Below are positions 8,268-17,446 of a DNA stretch of 60,049 bases, one piece after another. Source of the DNA: Thermoleophilia bacterium (GTDB lineage: Bacteria > Actinomycetota > Thermoleophilia > Gaiellales > Gaiellaceae). The stretch spans positions 1 through 60,049 of the forward strand of contig JAOUHF010000002.1 of NCBI GenBank assembly GCA_029865325.1, in the 5' to 3' direction. The notes under the pieces are model-generated. The model searched no databases. It had not been told where the DNA came from and saw only the letters and a program-made list of their open reading frames with translations. Position numbers and translations under genes: made by a program. Numbering within the stretch: the first letter of the stretch is position 1; the number at the start of each line of letters is the position of its first letter.

Positions 8268-9974
8268 TCACGGACGGCGCGGCTCGAGCTGGAAGAGGAC
8301 GACGCCGTCCCGGAACTCCCGCTCGAGTGGGAGCGCAGCGATCGGCCGGTCGGCCGCGCCCTCCCATGGCGTACCTTGCGCCCGGTCGGGATGCAGGATG
8401 ACGCTCTGTACGCCGAGCTCCCGGAGGGCGGCGACAGATCGTGCGTCGGGAAAAGCACGGACCATCTTCCGCAGGCGGTCATACTCGGCGGGATCGAATC
8501 CGCCCGCCCCGTTGACCGTCTCCGGATAACCCAGGGTCGACCAGTAGCTGTAGACGAGGTCGTCGTGGAAGCCGGCGGGGAGATGCAGCTGTGGTGCAGT
8601 CGCGCGCCGGATGGCCGGCGGCGGGGCGGATACGCGCGGGTGCGACAGTGGGCCGAGCCCTTCGACGAGGATCGCGGCGGCGAGCCCGACTCCGACGACC
8701 GTCGCCACGGTACGGGCCCCGGTTCGATCTCGGACGAAGCGCACGAAGACGCATAGGCCCGCTCCGGCAAGCAGGGCGAGTCCCAACGACGTGAGCGTGT
8801 TGATGCGTCCCGGGGTGCGCACACCGTCCCAGCCGGGCGCGAAGTCGAAGAGGAATCGGTACGGGGTGAGATACCGGTCAAGTCCCGAGACATCTCGTAC
8901 TCCCAGAGAGAGAGCGGCGCAGACGACCACGCCCACCGCGATCCCGATTCGTAACCGGCGTGTGAAGACGGGGCCGAGGACGCCGAGCAGCGCAAGCAGC
9001 GAGATCGCGAGCCCGGAGAAGAGAGACATCTCGTCCGGAGCGGCCAGCGGCGCTCGTGCTCGGAGGGAGGGACCGGCCCAGAGCCAGCTCTGAGCGGGTG
9101 CGGCGAGGAAGCTCCGAAGCTCCGGCGAGAAGCTCTCGACATAGGCAGGTGTGCGACGGGCCTCGGGGTGCTCGTCGATCACACGTAGATACGGCCGCGC
9201 CATGAGCACTGCCGCCACGGAGAAGACGAGGACTCCGACGGCCGTAGCGACGAAGATCCGGCGCTCGGGAATCGGAACCGCACCCACCGCAACAGCGACG
9301 ACCGCGATCACACCGAGTACCGCGAGGAGATACGCGAATTGGAGCCCCAGCGTGAAGCCGAGCGTCATCTGCCAGGCAGCAACAAGCCAGCCAGCGAGCA
9401 CGAGCCAGGCGCTTCGGCGCCGATATCCGCGCACCAGGAGAAAGAGCGTCAGCGGGATACCGCCGCTCGACAGCACGTGGAGATGGCCGTTCTGGGCGAG
9501 CTTCCACGGCGCGTACGCGAACGCGACCCCTGCAGCAACCGCGCCGAGCTTCCCCAGTCCGAGCTCGCGACCGAGCAAGTACGCGCCCAGGAAGGCGAGG
9601 CCGTACGCACCCAGGAAGAGGAGGTTGTAGACCACGAGCGCCGCATGCGGACTCTGCTGTGCAACGAGTCCCGCAGGCGCGTACCCGACCAGGGCATCCG
9701 AGAACGCGAGCGTGTCCACATTTGGCCAGAACGTGTTCGCCTGCCACAGGTCGAGCGGCCGCTCGAGGAGCGCGTGCCCGATCCACGACACTTGCCAGGC
9801 CTGGAGAAGCGGGTCGCCGAGATCCTTGCCGATGTCGCTTCCGAGATGGAGAGTGAGCGGCCACGTCATTCCAATGGCGAGGGCGATCCCGGCGAGCGCC
9901 GCGACGAGCGCTTCGCGGCCCACGGTTTCCAGGCTCACAGCGATGTGTCTGGGCGTTCGGGACGATCCCTTCAC
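8268..9974 (-). CDS. Large polytopic membrane protein, GT-C glycosyltransferase-like
   Basis: A 568-residue protein with about eleven hydrophobic helices and a soluble C-terminal domain of about 130 residues. The first periplasmic loop has GSDIGKDLGDPLLQAWQ, with the Asp-rich sequence expected of a GT-C active site. The C-terminal part (ELGVQSVILHPDRAQG) has the alpha/beta character seen after the helices in YfhO-like membrane proteins. The start is the GTG at 9974 in GTGA overlap with the UPF0104 gene; the open frame runs on to 11111 but that extension is only the mirror of the neighbour. Probably transfers a lipid-linked sugar outside the membrane; substrate unknown. Confidence 0.62.
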   Translation of the reverse strand: MKGSSRTPRHIAVSLETVGREALVAALAGIALAIGMTWPLTLHLGSDIGKDLGDPLLQAWQVSWIGHALLERPLDLWQANTFWPNVDTLAFSDALVGYAPAGLVAQQSPHAALVVYNLLFLGAYGLAFLGAYLLGRELGLGKLGAVAAGVAFAYAPWKLAQNGHLHVLSSGGIPLTLFLLVRGYRRRSAWLVLAGWLVAAWQMTLGFTLGLQFAYLLAVLGVIAVVAVAVGAVPIPERRIFVATAVGVLVFSVAAVLMARPYLRVIDEHPEARRTPAYVESFSPELRSFLAAPAQSWLWAGPSLRARAPLAAPDEMSLFSGLAISLLALLGVLGPVFTRRLRIGIAVGVVVCAALSLGVRDVSGLDRYLTPYRFLFDFAPGWDGVRTPGRINTLTSLGLALLAGAGLCVFVRFVRDRTGARTVATVVGVGLAAAILVEGLGPLSHPRVSAPPPAIRRATAPQLHLPAGFHDDLVYSYWSTLGYPETVNGAGGFDPAEYDRLRKMVRAFPDARSVAALRELGVQSVILHPDRAQGTPWEGAADRPIAALPLEREFRDGVVLFQLEPRRP

Positions 9975-10978
9975 AGTGAGGGCTCGTCGCGCACCGCCGA
10001 ATCGCTCACGACGCGTGCGCGGTCGGACCGGGAGCGGCGGAGCTGGCGGACTCCTCGAGCCGAGAGCGCAATTCCGCCCGCGAGTGTCGTCGGGACGTAC
10101 CACGCAGCGTGCAAGAGGATAGTGAACGCCAATGCCTGCTCGTGGGGGACGTCGAGAAGGCCGAGTGACGCAACACCTAGCCATTCGTATGTGCCCACGT
10201 AGCCCGGCGAGGACGGAACGGCCGATCCGAGGTTCAACACCGCCGTCACGAACAGCGCATCGGTGATCGACAGGTCGAGTCCGAGAGAACGCGCGACAAG
10301 AAGCGCCGCAATCGCCCACGTCGCCCAGGCCGCGAGACTGAGCCCGAGCCAGACGACCGGTCGCCGCCGCCCGAGAGGCTCGGCGAGCACTTCCACGGTG
10401 TCGCGGACGAGCCGGCGGACAAGCCCTCGGCTGCGTCGTCCCCGCTCTCGCCTGCCGATGTACGCCCGGGCAAAGAAGAGGACCACACCGAACGCCGCAA
10501 GGACGAGGAGCGACCCCGCGGCGAGCCGGACGAGCCACTCGGAGCTCGCAACGGCTGCGATCCCGACGACGAGCAAGCCGACGAGAACGATGAAGTCGCA
10601 CGCACGGTCGAGGATCACCGTTCCGAACGCCCGTCCTGCGGGCATGCGGGCGGCGAGACCCAGCCAACGCGCACGCAGCAGGTCGCCGATGCGCCCTGGA
10701 AGCACGTTGTTCACCGCAACGCCGCTGACTGTCATCTCGTAGAAGCGCGCAAAGCGAACGGCCGGTGCCGAGGCAATCTTCCTCCACCGGGCCGACTGGA
10801 ACGCGTAGACGACTCCGAACGCGGCGATCGCGAGCGCAGCCAAGCCGGCGTCGGCTTCTTGCAGCGACCGCCGGACCGCGTCGAGATCGGCGTCGCGCAG
10901 GGCGAGCCAGAGGAAGACGAGGCCGATCGGCACGCCGACGAGGGCGGTGAGGAAACCACGAGATCGGCCAGACGCCAT
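9971..10978 (-). CDS. UPF0104 / lysylphosphatidylglycerol-synthase transmembrane-region family protein
   Basis: A 335-residue integral membrane protein with about eight helices. The central motif NVLPGRIGDLLRARWLG and SSPGYVGTYEWL are signatures of the UPF0104 family (AglD-like; also the flippase half of MprF without its lysine-transfer domain). Members sit in glycan and lipid-modification clusters and may move lipids or lipid-linked sugars across the membrane. The ATG at 10978 lies 9 nt from TAGATT (10988-10993), a TANNNT -10, so this likely starts a two-gene transcript with the overlapping GT-C-like gene. A second member lies at 30251-31222. Confidence 0.8.
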   Translation of the reverse strand: MASGRSRGFLTALVGVPIGLVFLWLALRDADLDAVRRSLQEADAGLAALAIAAFGVVYAFQSARWRKIASAPAVRFARFYEMTVSGVAVNNVLPGRIGDLLRARWLGLAARMPAGRAFGTVILDRACDFIVLVGLLVVGIAAVASSEWLVRLAAGSLLVLAAFGVVLFFARAYIGRRERGRRSRGLVRRLVRDTVEVLAEPLGRRRPVVWLGLSLAAWATWAIAALLVARSLGLDLSITDALFVTAVLNLGSAVPSSPGYVGTYEWLGVASLGLLDVPHEQALAFTILLHAAWYVPTTLAGGIALSARGVRQLRRSRSDRARVVSDSAVRDEPSL

Positions 10979-11031
10979 CGAAGGGCGAATCTACCGATGG
11001 GCTCGGTTTGCGCCTGTGCGTTCGCCGGCCG

Positions 11032-12039
11032 TCAGGCGGTCGCCTCACGGTAGGCGCGGATCGTCGCCTCGGTCGCCGCCGCCCACGAGAACCTCTCACG
11101 TGCCGTCGCACGCGCAGCTGCTCCGAGGCGATCGCGGAGCTCGCGGTCTTCGAGCAACCGCTCGAGCGCGGCGCGAAGAGCAGGCGCGTCGTGCGACGGG
11201 ACGAGTAGTCCGGTCACCCCCTCCTCCACGGCGTCGACGAGACCGCCGACAGCGGAAGCAACCACCGGGCGGCCGTACGCCATCGCCTCTCTGGCGACGA
11301 CGCCGTAACCCTCACGCCGAGAAGGGCACACGACGACGGCCGCGCGCTCGTAGTACGGGCCGAGATCGTGTGGAGGGACGAAGCCGACGGCATCAGGCAC
11401 GCGATTGCGAAGCGGTCCGTCGCCAACGATCACGCAGGGGATTCCAGCGGTCGCCGCAAGGAGCTCGAGAACGCCTTTTTCCTCCGAGAGGCGTCCCACG
11501 AAGAGCGCGTGCGGAGGATCCTCGGGCGGCCCGACGTCGTCCGGGATCAAGACTCCGCTCGGGACCACACGCACGTCACGAGCACCCAGGTCGCGCGCAG
11601 TTCGAGCGAGCGCCTTGGAAGGACATATAACGAGCTGGGCGGGGCCCAGCACCCGGCGGGCAACCCACTTCGCCCGCGATGCCAGCTCGACATCGGTGCC
11701 CCAGAGTTGGACGACGAACGGCTTCCTCGTCGCGATTGCCGGAAGCGCGGACGGGAGCCAGTGCGCGTGAATCAGGTCGGCGCCTTGCGCGGCGCGTCGG
11801 GCAGCCCGCGCAAACGAGAGCAGAAAGAGTGGCACCGCAAGGGCCAGCCACGGCCTCCGTCTCAGGTTGCCGACGATCCCGTCCCCGTACGCGAGTCCGA
11901 AATGACGAAACGACGCTGGCGAAACGACGTCGACATCGATACCCGCCTGACGTAGATGCTCGACAGCGTCGCGGACGAAGGCTCCCGCGACGTCGTCAGG
12001 ATCGCGCGGGTACGAGGTCGTGAGGACGACGACCCTCAT
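11032..12039 (-). CDS. Family 4 glycosyltransferase
   Basis: A 335-residue GT-B fold glycosyltransferase. The N-terminal acceptor domain begins MRVVVLTTSYPRDPDDVAG; the C-terminal donor domain has VGRLSEEKGV, VGDGPL, the GT4 acidic pair in PSRREGYGVVAREAMAYG and PVVASAVGG. It is cytosolic or membrane-peripheral and transfers a sugar from a nucleotide donor with retention. ATG start overlaps the O-antigen-ligase-like gene as ATGA, third gene in a GT4-ligase-GT4 transcript. No donor sugar can be assigned. Confidence 0.85.
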   Translation of the reverse strand: MRVVVLTTSYPRDPDDVAGAFVRDAVEHLRQAGIDVDVVSPASFRHFGLAYGDGIVGNLRRRPWLALAVPLFLLSFARAARRAAQGADLIHAHWLPSALPAIATRKPFVVQLWGTDVELASRAKWVARRVLGPAQLVICPSKALARTARDLGARDVRVVPSGVLIPDDVGPPEDPPHALFVGRLSEEKGVLELLAATAGIPCVIVGDGPLRNRVPDAVGFVPPHDLGPYYERAAVVVCPSRREGYGVVAREAMAYGRPVVASAVGGLVDAVEEGVTGLLVPSHDAPALRAALERLLEDRELRDRLGAAARATARERFSWAAATEATIRAYREATA

Positions 12040-13409
12040 TCACGTCGCGCGCGTCCGAAGACCACGGGAAGCGCAGCCGCGAGCGTGGCGAAGACATAGA
12101 AGTAGTAGAAGGTCATCGTGAGGTAGAAGACGTTCGCAACGAGCGTCGCGACGAGCGCGGCGGTCATGCCCCACGCGAGTGGACGAACGCGCGCCGCGAG
12201 CGGGTCGTGGGCTGCCGAGAGCGCCCGCCCGAGTCTTCGCGCCGCACCGAGGCGTCGGAACAGCCACACGATAAACGCCGCAAAGAGCACCGCTCCCACG
12301 ATCCCCGTCTCGACGATTGTCGCGACGTAGAACGAGTGCGGCCCGAAGTCCGGCCGGCCGGTGACGAACTCGTAGTAGACGGCGAAGTTGTTGAGTCCGA
12401 GCCCGAGGAACGGGTTCGTCGAGAGAACGTCCGGGACGAACCCGTACACCTCGAAGTGCGGAGACGCAGCTCCTCGGCTCGTGTTGGTCCGCGCCCGGAG
12501 CACCGTGAGGAAGAAGTCGAGTCGCGTGACGACGACCGCGCCCACGACGGCAGCCACGGCTGCCAGGGGAACCAAGAATGCAGGCCGGCGAAGATGGCGA
12601 CGGTACGGCAGCGCGAGGACGAGCGCTCCACAACCGAGCCCGAGGAGCGCGCTCCGCGAGAGCGTGGCCAGTAGAACGACGAGGAGGAAGCCGAGCAGCA
12701 CCGCGAGCGGCGTCCTAAACCGGTGCCCCCGCTCGAGTCGTAGATAGAGCGGCGCCAACACGAGCAGCGGGATGAGGAGCTCGATCCCCAGATGGTTCGG
12801 GTCGCCGGTGAGGGCGTTCGGGCGGAAGACCTCCTGCGTGCCGCCGACGGCACCGAAGACGTTGATCCCCGTCTGCCGCGACGTGATCGGCTCGATGAGC
12901 AGCTCATCGAGATTCGTCCCGGCCACCTCGGCGAGCAAGAGCTGGACAACCCCGTACGCGGCGTTCCACGCGATGCCCCCGAGAAACGCCCCGAGCGCGT
13001 ACCAGTAGAACCGAACGCTGCGCCGTGCGAGCAGCGCCACACCCGCGACCAGGAAACCGAAGTGCAGGACGAACTTCACCATCCCTTTCGACCACTGCGC
13101 CAGCGCTTGAGCCGTGTCGAGGTTGTAGAAGCCGGCCAGATACACGAGCGCGAACGCGAGGAGGAACGCGAACGCGACGGCGGACGTTCTCGAAAAGCGC
13201 GCGTCAGCGTGCTCGAACCGATTCCAGGCGAACAGCACGAGGAAGACCGACGTCAGGACGTCGGAGAGCGTCAGCGATCCCGCGAGCTCCCACTGCAGCT
13301 TGTGGAACGTGACCGTGAGGACCGTGGCGAGGAAGAGCCCGTCGAGCATGGGCTGGACGAGGACACGGTCGCGAGGGACCGCACGAGCAGGTAGGGCGTG
13401 AGTCGTCAT
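12036..13409 (-). CDS. O-antigen ligase / polymerase-like (Wzy/WaaL) membrane protein
   Basis: A 457-residue protein with about ten to twelve helices and one large external loop carrying NPFLGLGLNNFAVYYE and PHSFYVATIVETG, the layout of the O-antigen ligase domain (Wzy_C): a long loop with Arg/His and an H-S/N pair before the last helices. Such proteins join or polymerise lipid-linked oligosaccharides outside the membrane. ATG start at 13409 is in ATGA overlap with the upstream glycosyltransferase, and its own stop overlaps the next one, so three genes are coupled. The open frame extends to 14522 only as a mirror of the neighbour. Confidence 0.82.
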   Translation of the reverse strand: MTTHALPARAVPRDRVLVQPMLDGLFLATVLTVTFHKLQWELAGSLTLSDVLTSVFLVLFAWNRFEHADARFSRTSAVAFAFLLAFALVYLAGFYNLDTAQALAQWSKGMVKFVLHFGFLVAGVALLARRSVRFYWYALGAFLGGIAWNAAYGVVQLLLAEVAGTNLDELLIEPITSRQTGINVFGAVGGTQEVFRPNALTGDPNHLGIELLIPLLVLAPLYLRLERGHRFRTPLAVLLGFLLVVLLATLSRSALLGLGCGALVLALPYRRHLRRPAFLVPLAAVAAVVGAVVVTRLDFFLTVLRARTNTSRGAASPHFEVYGFVPDVLSTNPFLGLGLNNFAVYYEFVTGRPDFGPHSFYVATIVETGIVGAVLFAAFIVWLFRRLGAARRLGRALSAAHDPLAARVRPLAWGMTAALVATLVANVFYLTMTFYYFYVFATLAAALPVVFGRARRE

Positions 13410-14653
13410 GCGACCTCCTGCAGCAGCGCCGCCATCTCCTCGATCCTCGCGCGACGGGAGAGGCCAGCGCGCGTCTTCTCGGAGAGCTCGACGGGAGGTA
13501 GGCCGCCGTCGAGGAAGCGAGCGTGGAGGACCTCGAGCGCGACACGGATGCCGTCGACGTCGTCGGGCGCGACCACCATCCCGGCGCGAGTCTCGCGGAT
13601 GAGCTCCGCCGCGGCGCCGTCGGGTGGCACGACAGCGAGGATCGGACGGCCGGCAGCGAGGTACTCGAACACCTTCCCGGAGAGAACGCCTTTGCCGCGC
13701 CCGCCCGCATCGGGAACGAGCAGCAGCAGCGCCTCGGAATCCCGCTGTAGCCGTAGCGACTCGGCGCGAGGCGCGTACTCGACGAGCTGAATGCGGTCGC
13801 CGAGACCGAGCGAGTCGGCCCACTCGCGGTCGGACGAGCGGAAGTCGCCGACGAAGCGGGCGACTGCGTCGAGACCGGAGTCGTGGAAGGCTTGCAGGAA
13901 CGGGCGAGGATCGCGCCTCCCGAAGAAGCTCCCCGTGTGTGTGATCCGAAAACGGGATGCGGGCCGGTACTCGAGGCCTGCGAAATCGTCGAAGTCGCAC
14001 CCGTTGGCGATCGTGCGTACGACACCCCGCGGATCCATCGCCCGTATCTCGTCGGCGATCGCCTCGGACACGCACGAGACCGCATCGGCTCGGCGCGAAA
14101 CGAGGCGTGCGAGCTGCTGGTTCGCCGCTTGACGAGCTCGAGTCGCCGCCGTGTCTGCCCGGCGGTGCTGATTGGCGACGACCGGGTCGCGCAGGTCGGC
14201 AATCCAGCGCGCGCTGGTCGCCTTCTGGACGGCCGCTCCAACGAAATGGATCGACCCTGGCGGGGACGTCGTGATCACTGCGTCGATTCGTTCGCGGCGC
14301 GCGATGCGAATTGCAGCCGGAATCGCGGTGAGATTCCAGGTGACGCTCGCGTCGGGCATGAGGAGGCGGCGAGCGGTCACCTGAGCCTGCACGAGCGCGC
14401 GATCGAAGCCCTCCGCGCGCTGGAGCTCCTCCGCCGGCTTCCGCGCGCGTGGGCCGACGTAGCGAACGCGATGGATCCAGGCCTGAGTAGGAACGCGGAG
14501 CTCCGCATCTCGGTGCACCCACTTCGGGTCATGGGGCGCAAGAACGTGGGTTTCAATGCCGAGCGCAGGGAGGTACTGCGCGAGCTTCAGCGGACGCTGC
14601 ACACCGCCGCCGCCGGCAGGCGGGAAGTACATGGTGACGAGCAGCACCTTCAT
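13406..14653 (-). CDS. Family 4-like glycosyltransferase
   Basis: A 415-residue GT-B protein. MKVLLVTMYFPPAGGGGVQR is the glycine-rich N-terminal loop; WIADLRDP and ADAVSCVSEAI end the acceptor domain; THTGSFFGRRDP, ALLLLVPDAGGRGKGV and SGKVFEYLAAGRPI form the donor domain with the GT4-type acidic residue in KVFEYLAAG. It fits the GT4 subgroup common in exopolysaccharide clusters. The ATG at 14653 lies 7 nt from TACCCT (plus-strand AGGGTA 14661-14666), so it probably heads its own leaderless transcript just after hemL. Confidence 0.82.
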   Translation of the reverse strand: MKVLLVTMYFPPAGGGGVQRPLKLAQYLPALGIETHVLAPHDPKWVHRDAELRVPTQAWIHRVRYVGPRARKPAEELQRAEGFDRALVQAQVTARRLLMPDASVTWNLTAIPAAIRIARRERIDAVITTSPPGSIHFVGAAVQKATSARWIADLRDPVVANQHRRADTAATRARQAANQQLARLVSRRADAVSCVSEAIADEIRAMDPRGVVRTIANGCDFDDFAGLEYRPASRFRITHTGSFFGRRDPRPFLQAFHDSGLDAVARFVGDFRSSDREWADSLGLGDRIQLVEYAPRAESLRLQRDSEALLLLVPDAGGRGKGVLSGKVFEYLAAGRPILAVVPPDGAAAELIRETRAGMVVAPDDVDGIRVALEVLHARFLDGGLPPVELSEKTRAGLSRRARIEEMAALLQEVA

Positions 14654-14670
14654 GCCGGCAAGGGTAGTAG

Positions 14671-15948
14671 TCAGCCCAGCGCGGCGAAGGCCTCGCCGGC
14701 CGCCGCGATCGTCGCGTCGATCTCGGCGTCGCCATGAGCCGTCGACAGAAACGCGGCCTCGAACTGCGACGGGGCGAGGTACACACCGCGTTCGAGCATC
14801 GCGTGATGGAACGCGGCGAAGCGCTCCGTGTCGGCGTGCTTCGCGTCGTCCCAGCTCCGAACCGGAGCCTCCGTGAAGAAGAGTCCGAACATCGTTCCGG
14901 CGCGCGTGATCTGCACCGGAGCCCGGACCGCCTCGAGGCCTGTGATCAGCCGTTCGCCGGCGCGCTCGAGCCCGCCCCAGACGCCCGGCTCGGCGAGCAC
15001 GCGCAGCGTCTCGATCCCCGCGGTCATCGCGAGGGGGTTTCCCGAGAGCGTGCCGGCCTGGTAGACCGGGCCGGCCGGTGCGATGAGCTCCATGATCTCC
15101 CGCCTCCCACCGTAGGCGCCTACCGGAAGGCCGCCCCCGATCACCTTGCCGAGCGTCGTCAAGTCGGGCGTGACGGAGTACAGAGCTTGGGCGCCGCCGG
15201 GATGCACGCGAAAACCGGTCATCACCTCGTCGAACACGAGCAGCGCGCCGTGCGCCGCCGTCAGCTCGCGGAGCCGTTCGAGATAGCCGTCCACGGGTGG
15301 GACGAGACCCATGTTCCCCGCAACCGGCTCCACGATCACCGCGGCGATGTCGCTGTGCTCGGCGAAGAGCCGTTCGACCCCTTCGAGGTCGTTGTATGGA
15401 GCCGTGAGCGTGTCCGCGACTGCGCCCGGCGTGACCCCTGGCGAGTCGGGCAGGCCTAGCGTCGCGACTCCGGATCCGGCCTGCACGAGCAGAAGATCGG
15501 CGTGCCCGTGGTAGCAACCCGCGAACTTGACGATCTTCGCGCGGCCCGTGAACGCACGTGCAAGGCGAAGCGCGCTCATCGTCGCCTCGGTGCCGGAGTT
15601 GACGAAGCGAATCAGGTCGATACTCGGCATTGCGTCGCGAATCAGCCGCGCGAGCTCGAGCTCGAGCGGGCTCGGAGCGCCGTAGCTCGTGCCGTTGCGA
15701 ACGGCGTCCTCGAGAGCCGCGACGATGCGCGGATGGGCATGCCCGAGCACGAGCGGGCCCCACGAGAGCACGTAGTCGACGTAGCGATTCCCGTCGACGT
15801 CGACGAGGTACGCACCTTCACCACGCTCGATGAAGAGCGGCGAGCCGCCCACGGCGCGAAACGCGCGAACAGGCGAGCTGACGCCGCCCGGGAGGAGACC
15901 CGCCGCCTCCGCGAACAGCTCCTCCGATCGCGACCGCCCGCGACTCAC
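14671..15948 (-). CDS. hemL: Glutamate-1-semialdehyde 2,1-aminomutase
   Basis: A 425-residue PLP enzyme that converts glutamate-1-semialdehyde to 5-aminolevulinate, step two of C5-pathway haem synthesis. Landmarks: [10 protein letters not shown] at the N-terminus, [16 protein letters not shown] (phosphate binding), [17 protein letters not shown] (Asp for the PLP nitrogen), [15 protein letters not shown] (Schiff-base Lys) and QAGTLSGNP. Full length. GTG start at 15948 gives [12 protein letters not shown]. It is the last haem gene on this strand but is set apart from hemY by 109 nt that hold two copies of an operator-like repeat, so it is probably controlled separately from the hemA-hemY run. 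Confidence 0.96.
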   Translation of the reverse strand: MSRGRSRSEELFAEAAGLLPGGVSSPVRAFRAVGGSPLFIERGEGAYLVDVDGNRYVDYVLSWGPLVLGHAHPRIVAALEDAVRNGTSYGAPSPLELELARLIRDAMPSIDLIRFVNSGTEATMSALRLARAFTGRAKIVKFAGCYHGHADLLLVQAGSGVATLGLPDSPGVTPGAVADTLTAPYNDLEGVERLFAEHSDIAAVIVEPVAGNMGLVPPVDGYLERLRELTAAHGALLVFDEVMTGFRVHPGGAQALYSVTPDLTTLGKVIGGGLPVGAYGGRREIMELIAPAGPVYQAGTLSGNPLAMTAGIETLRVLAEPGVWGGLERAGERLITGLEAVRAPVQITRAGTMFGLFFTEAPVRSWDDAKHADTERFAAFHHAMLERGVYLAPSQFEAAFLSTAHGDAEIDATIAAAGEAFAALG

Positions 15949-15966
15949 GTCGTGCCCCGATACGCC

Positions 15967-16039
15967 TTGTAACAACTTGTAACTCTCCCCGATCCCGCAC
16001 TCACCTGCGATCCGTGGCGTTTGTAACAACTTGTCACTC
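15967..16039. promoter_or_regulatory. Two copies of a 19-nt operator-like repeat upstream of hemL
   Basis: The gap between hemY and hemL (15949-16057) holds TTGTAACAACTTGTAACTC at 15967-15985 and TTGTAACAACTTGTCACTC at 16021-16039, identical except for one base and 54 bp apart, about five helical turns. Each is near-palindromic (GTAACAA-C-TTGTNAC) and also a direct repeat of TTGTAAC with a 10-bp period. The nearer copy begins 19 nt upstream of the hemL start. No good -10 is seen between it and the start, which fits a regulated promoter. The binding protein is unknown. Confidence 0.65.
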
Positions 16040-16057
16040 GGCCTCGGGGCGGCGGGG

Positions 16058-17446
16058 TCATCGGAGGACCGCGAAGAGGGAGCGCACGACGGATTCGGCG
16101 GCCTCCTCACCGGAGCGGATGCAGTCGGGAATCCCGACGCCTCGGTAGGCGGCACCGGCGACCGAGAGACCGGGGTGCGCTTCGAGCGCCGCGTCGATTC
16201 GCTCGAGCCGCTCGGGATGACCGAGGACGTACTGCGGCATGCCGCTCGGCCAGCGCTGGACGCGAGTGAGGAGCGCCTCCGCGTCGATTCCAAGAAGCCC
16301 GACCTCGGAAACGGCGAGCGCGAGGAGCTCAGTGTCGGAGTACGTCGTCACGTCCGGCCCACCGAACCGACCGGCGTAGACGCGCATGAGGATCATTCCG
16401 TCCGGAGCGCGCCCGGCCCACTTTCGCGACGTCCATGTGCATGCGAGCACGTCCGAGCCCTCCGACCGCGGCACGACATAGCCGTAGCCGTCGAGCGGGT
16501 GCTCAACACCCGTCTCCGAGTACACGAGCGTCACGATCACGGACGACCCGTACGGGATCTCGGCGTGCGCCGCAGCGAGGTCGTCGTCGATGTCGGCGAG
16601 CAGGTCCGCGGTGACGACCGCGGGAACGGCGACCACGACGGCATCCGCATCCAGACGGCCGTCGTCGTCGAGCTCTAGCGCGTAGCCACCGTCCGAGCGG
16701 TTGCGGACCGCGTAGACCTCGGTTCCAGTGCGGATCTCCGTGTGCTCGAGCTTGCGGACGAGTGTGCCCACGAGGGTGTCCATACCACCGCGGAGCGTCA
16801 GGAAGGGGGGATGGCTGCTCGCGCTCGTGCTCTCCGCTCGCGCGAGAAGCCCACGGATCACGCTGCCATACTCGAGCTCCAGCGTTCGGAGTGCGGGGAA
16901 GGTCGCGCGGAGCGAGAGTTGCTCACCGTCGCCGCCGAAGATCCCCGTCATGAGGGGTTCGACGAGCTCCTCGTACGTCTCGCGCCCGAGCCGGCGCGAG
17001 ACAAAGGACGCGATCGACTCGTCTTCACCGGCCGGCGTGGCCGGAATGTCAACCTCGGCGGCCAGGCGCTTCTGCGCCTCCGGGGAGAGCAGCGAGCTCG
17101 CTGCGAGAGCGTCGAGGTTGGTCGGAATCATCCCCGTGAGGCCCGCGGGCAGGGGGTGCAAGGTGCCGCCGCGCCTCACAAAGGTCCGCCCGTACTCAGG
17201 TCGTCGACCCACGAGCTCAGCGCCGAGTCCGAGCTCTTCGCAGAGACCGACCCCGCGCTCCTTTTGGGAGAGAAAGCTGTCAGGGGCGGCTTCGATCACG
17301 TAACCGCCAACGTGCTCGGTCTGGATCTTCCCCCCAAGGTGCGCATCGCGCTCGAAGAGGACGATCTCGGCGTCCGGGAGCAGGCTCTCGAGGCGGCGCG
17401 CAGCTGCCAGCCCTGCAATCCCCCCGCCGAGGACGACGGCCCTCAC
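16058..17446 (-). CDS. hemY: Coproporphyrinogen III / protoporphyrinogen oxidase (HemY/CgoX type)
   Basis: A 462-residue FAD enzyme. [17 protein letters not shown] at the N-terminus binds [17 protein letters not shown] is the second nucleotide motif, [12 protein letters not shown] is the central family motif, and the C-terminal [18 protein letters not shown] closes the FAD site. With hemH and hemQ next to it, the likely reaction is oxidation of coproporphyrinogen III to coproporphyrin III by oxygen. The start is GTG at 17446, sharing GTGA with hemH, giving MRAVVLGGG; the frame is open 24 nt further. Last gene of the hemA-to-hemY run. Confidence 0.94.
   Translation of the reverse strand: MRAVVLGGGIAGLAAARRLESLLPDAEIVLFERDAHLGGKIQTEHVGGYVIEAAPDSFLSQKERGVGLCEELGLGAELVGRRPEYGRTFVRRGGTLHPLPAGLTGMIPTNLDALAASSLLSPEAQKRLAAEVDIPATPAGEDESIASFVSRRLGRETYEELVEPLMTGIFGGDGEQLSLRATFPALRTLELEYGSVIRGLLARAESTSASSHPPFLTLRGGMDTLVGTLVRKLEHTEIRTGTEVYAVRNRSDGGYALELDDDGRLDADAVVVAVPAVVTADLLADIDDDLAAAHAEIPYGSSVIVTLVYSETGVEHPLDGYGYVVPRSEGSDVLACTWTSRKWAGRAPDGMILMRVYAGRFGGPDVTTYSDTELLALAVSEVGLLGIDAEALLTRVQRWPSGMPQYVLGHPERLERIDAALEAHPGLSVAGAAYRGVGIPDCIRSGEEAAESVVRSLFAVLR

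Noticed and set aside
8268-11111. One 947-residue membrane protein covering both the GT-C-like and UPF0104 regions.
   Set aside because: The extra N-terminal part has no membrane or family character and runs over the UPF0104 gene in another frame on the same strand. The real start is GTG 9974.
12036-14522. An 828-residue fusion of the glycosyltransferase and O-antigen-ligase-like regions.
   Set aside because: The upstream 370 residues are frame-shifted mirror of the family 4 glycosyltransferase; the ligase has its own ATG at 13409.
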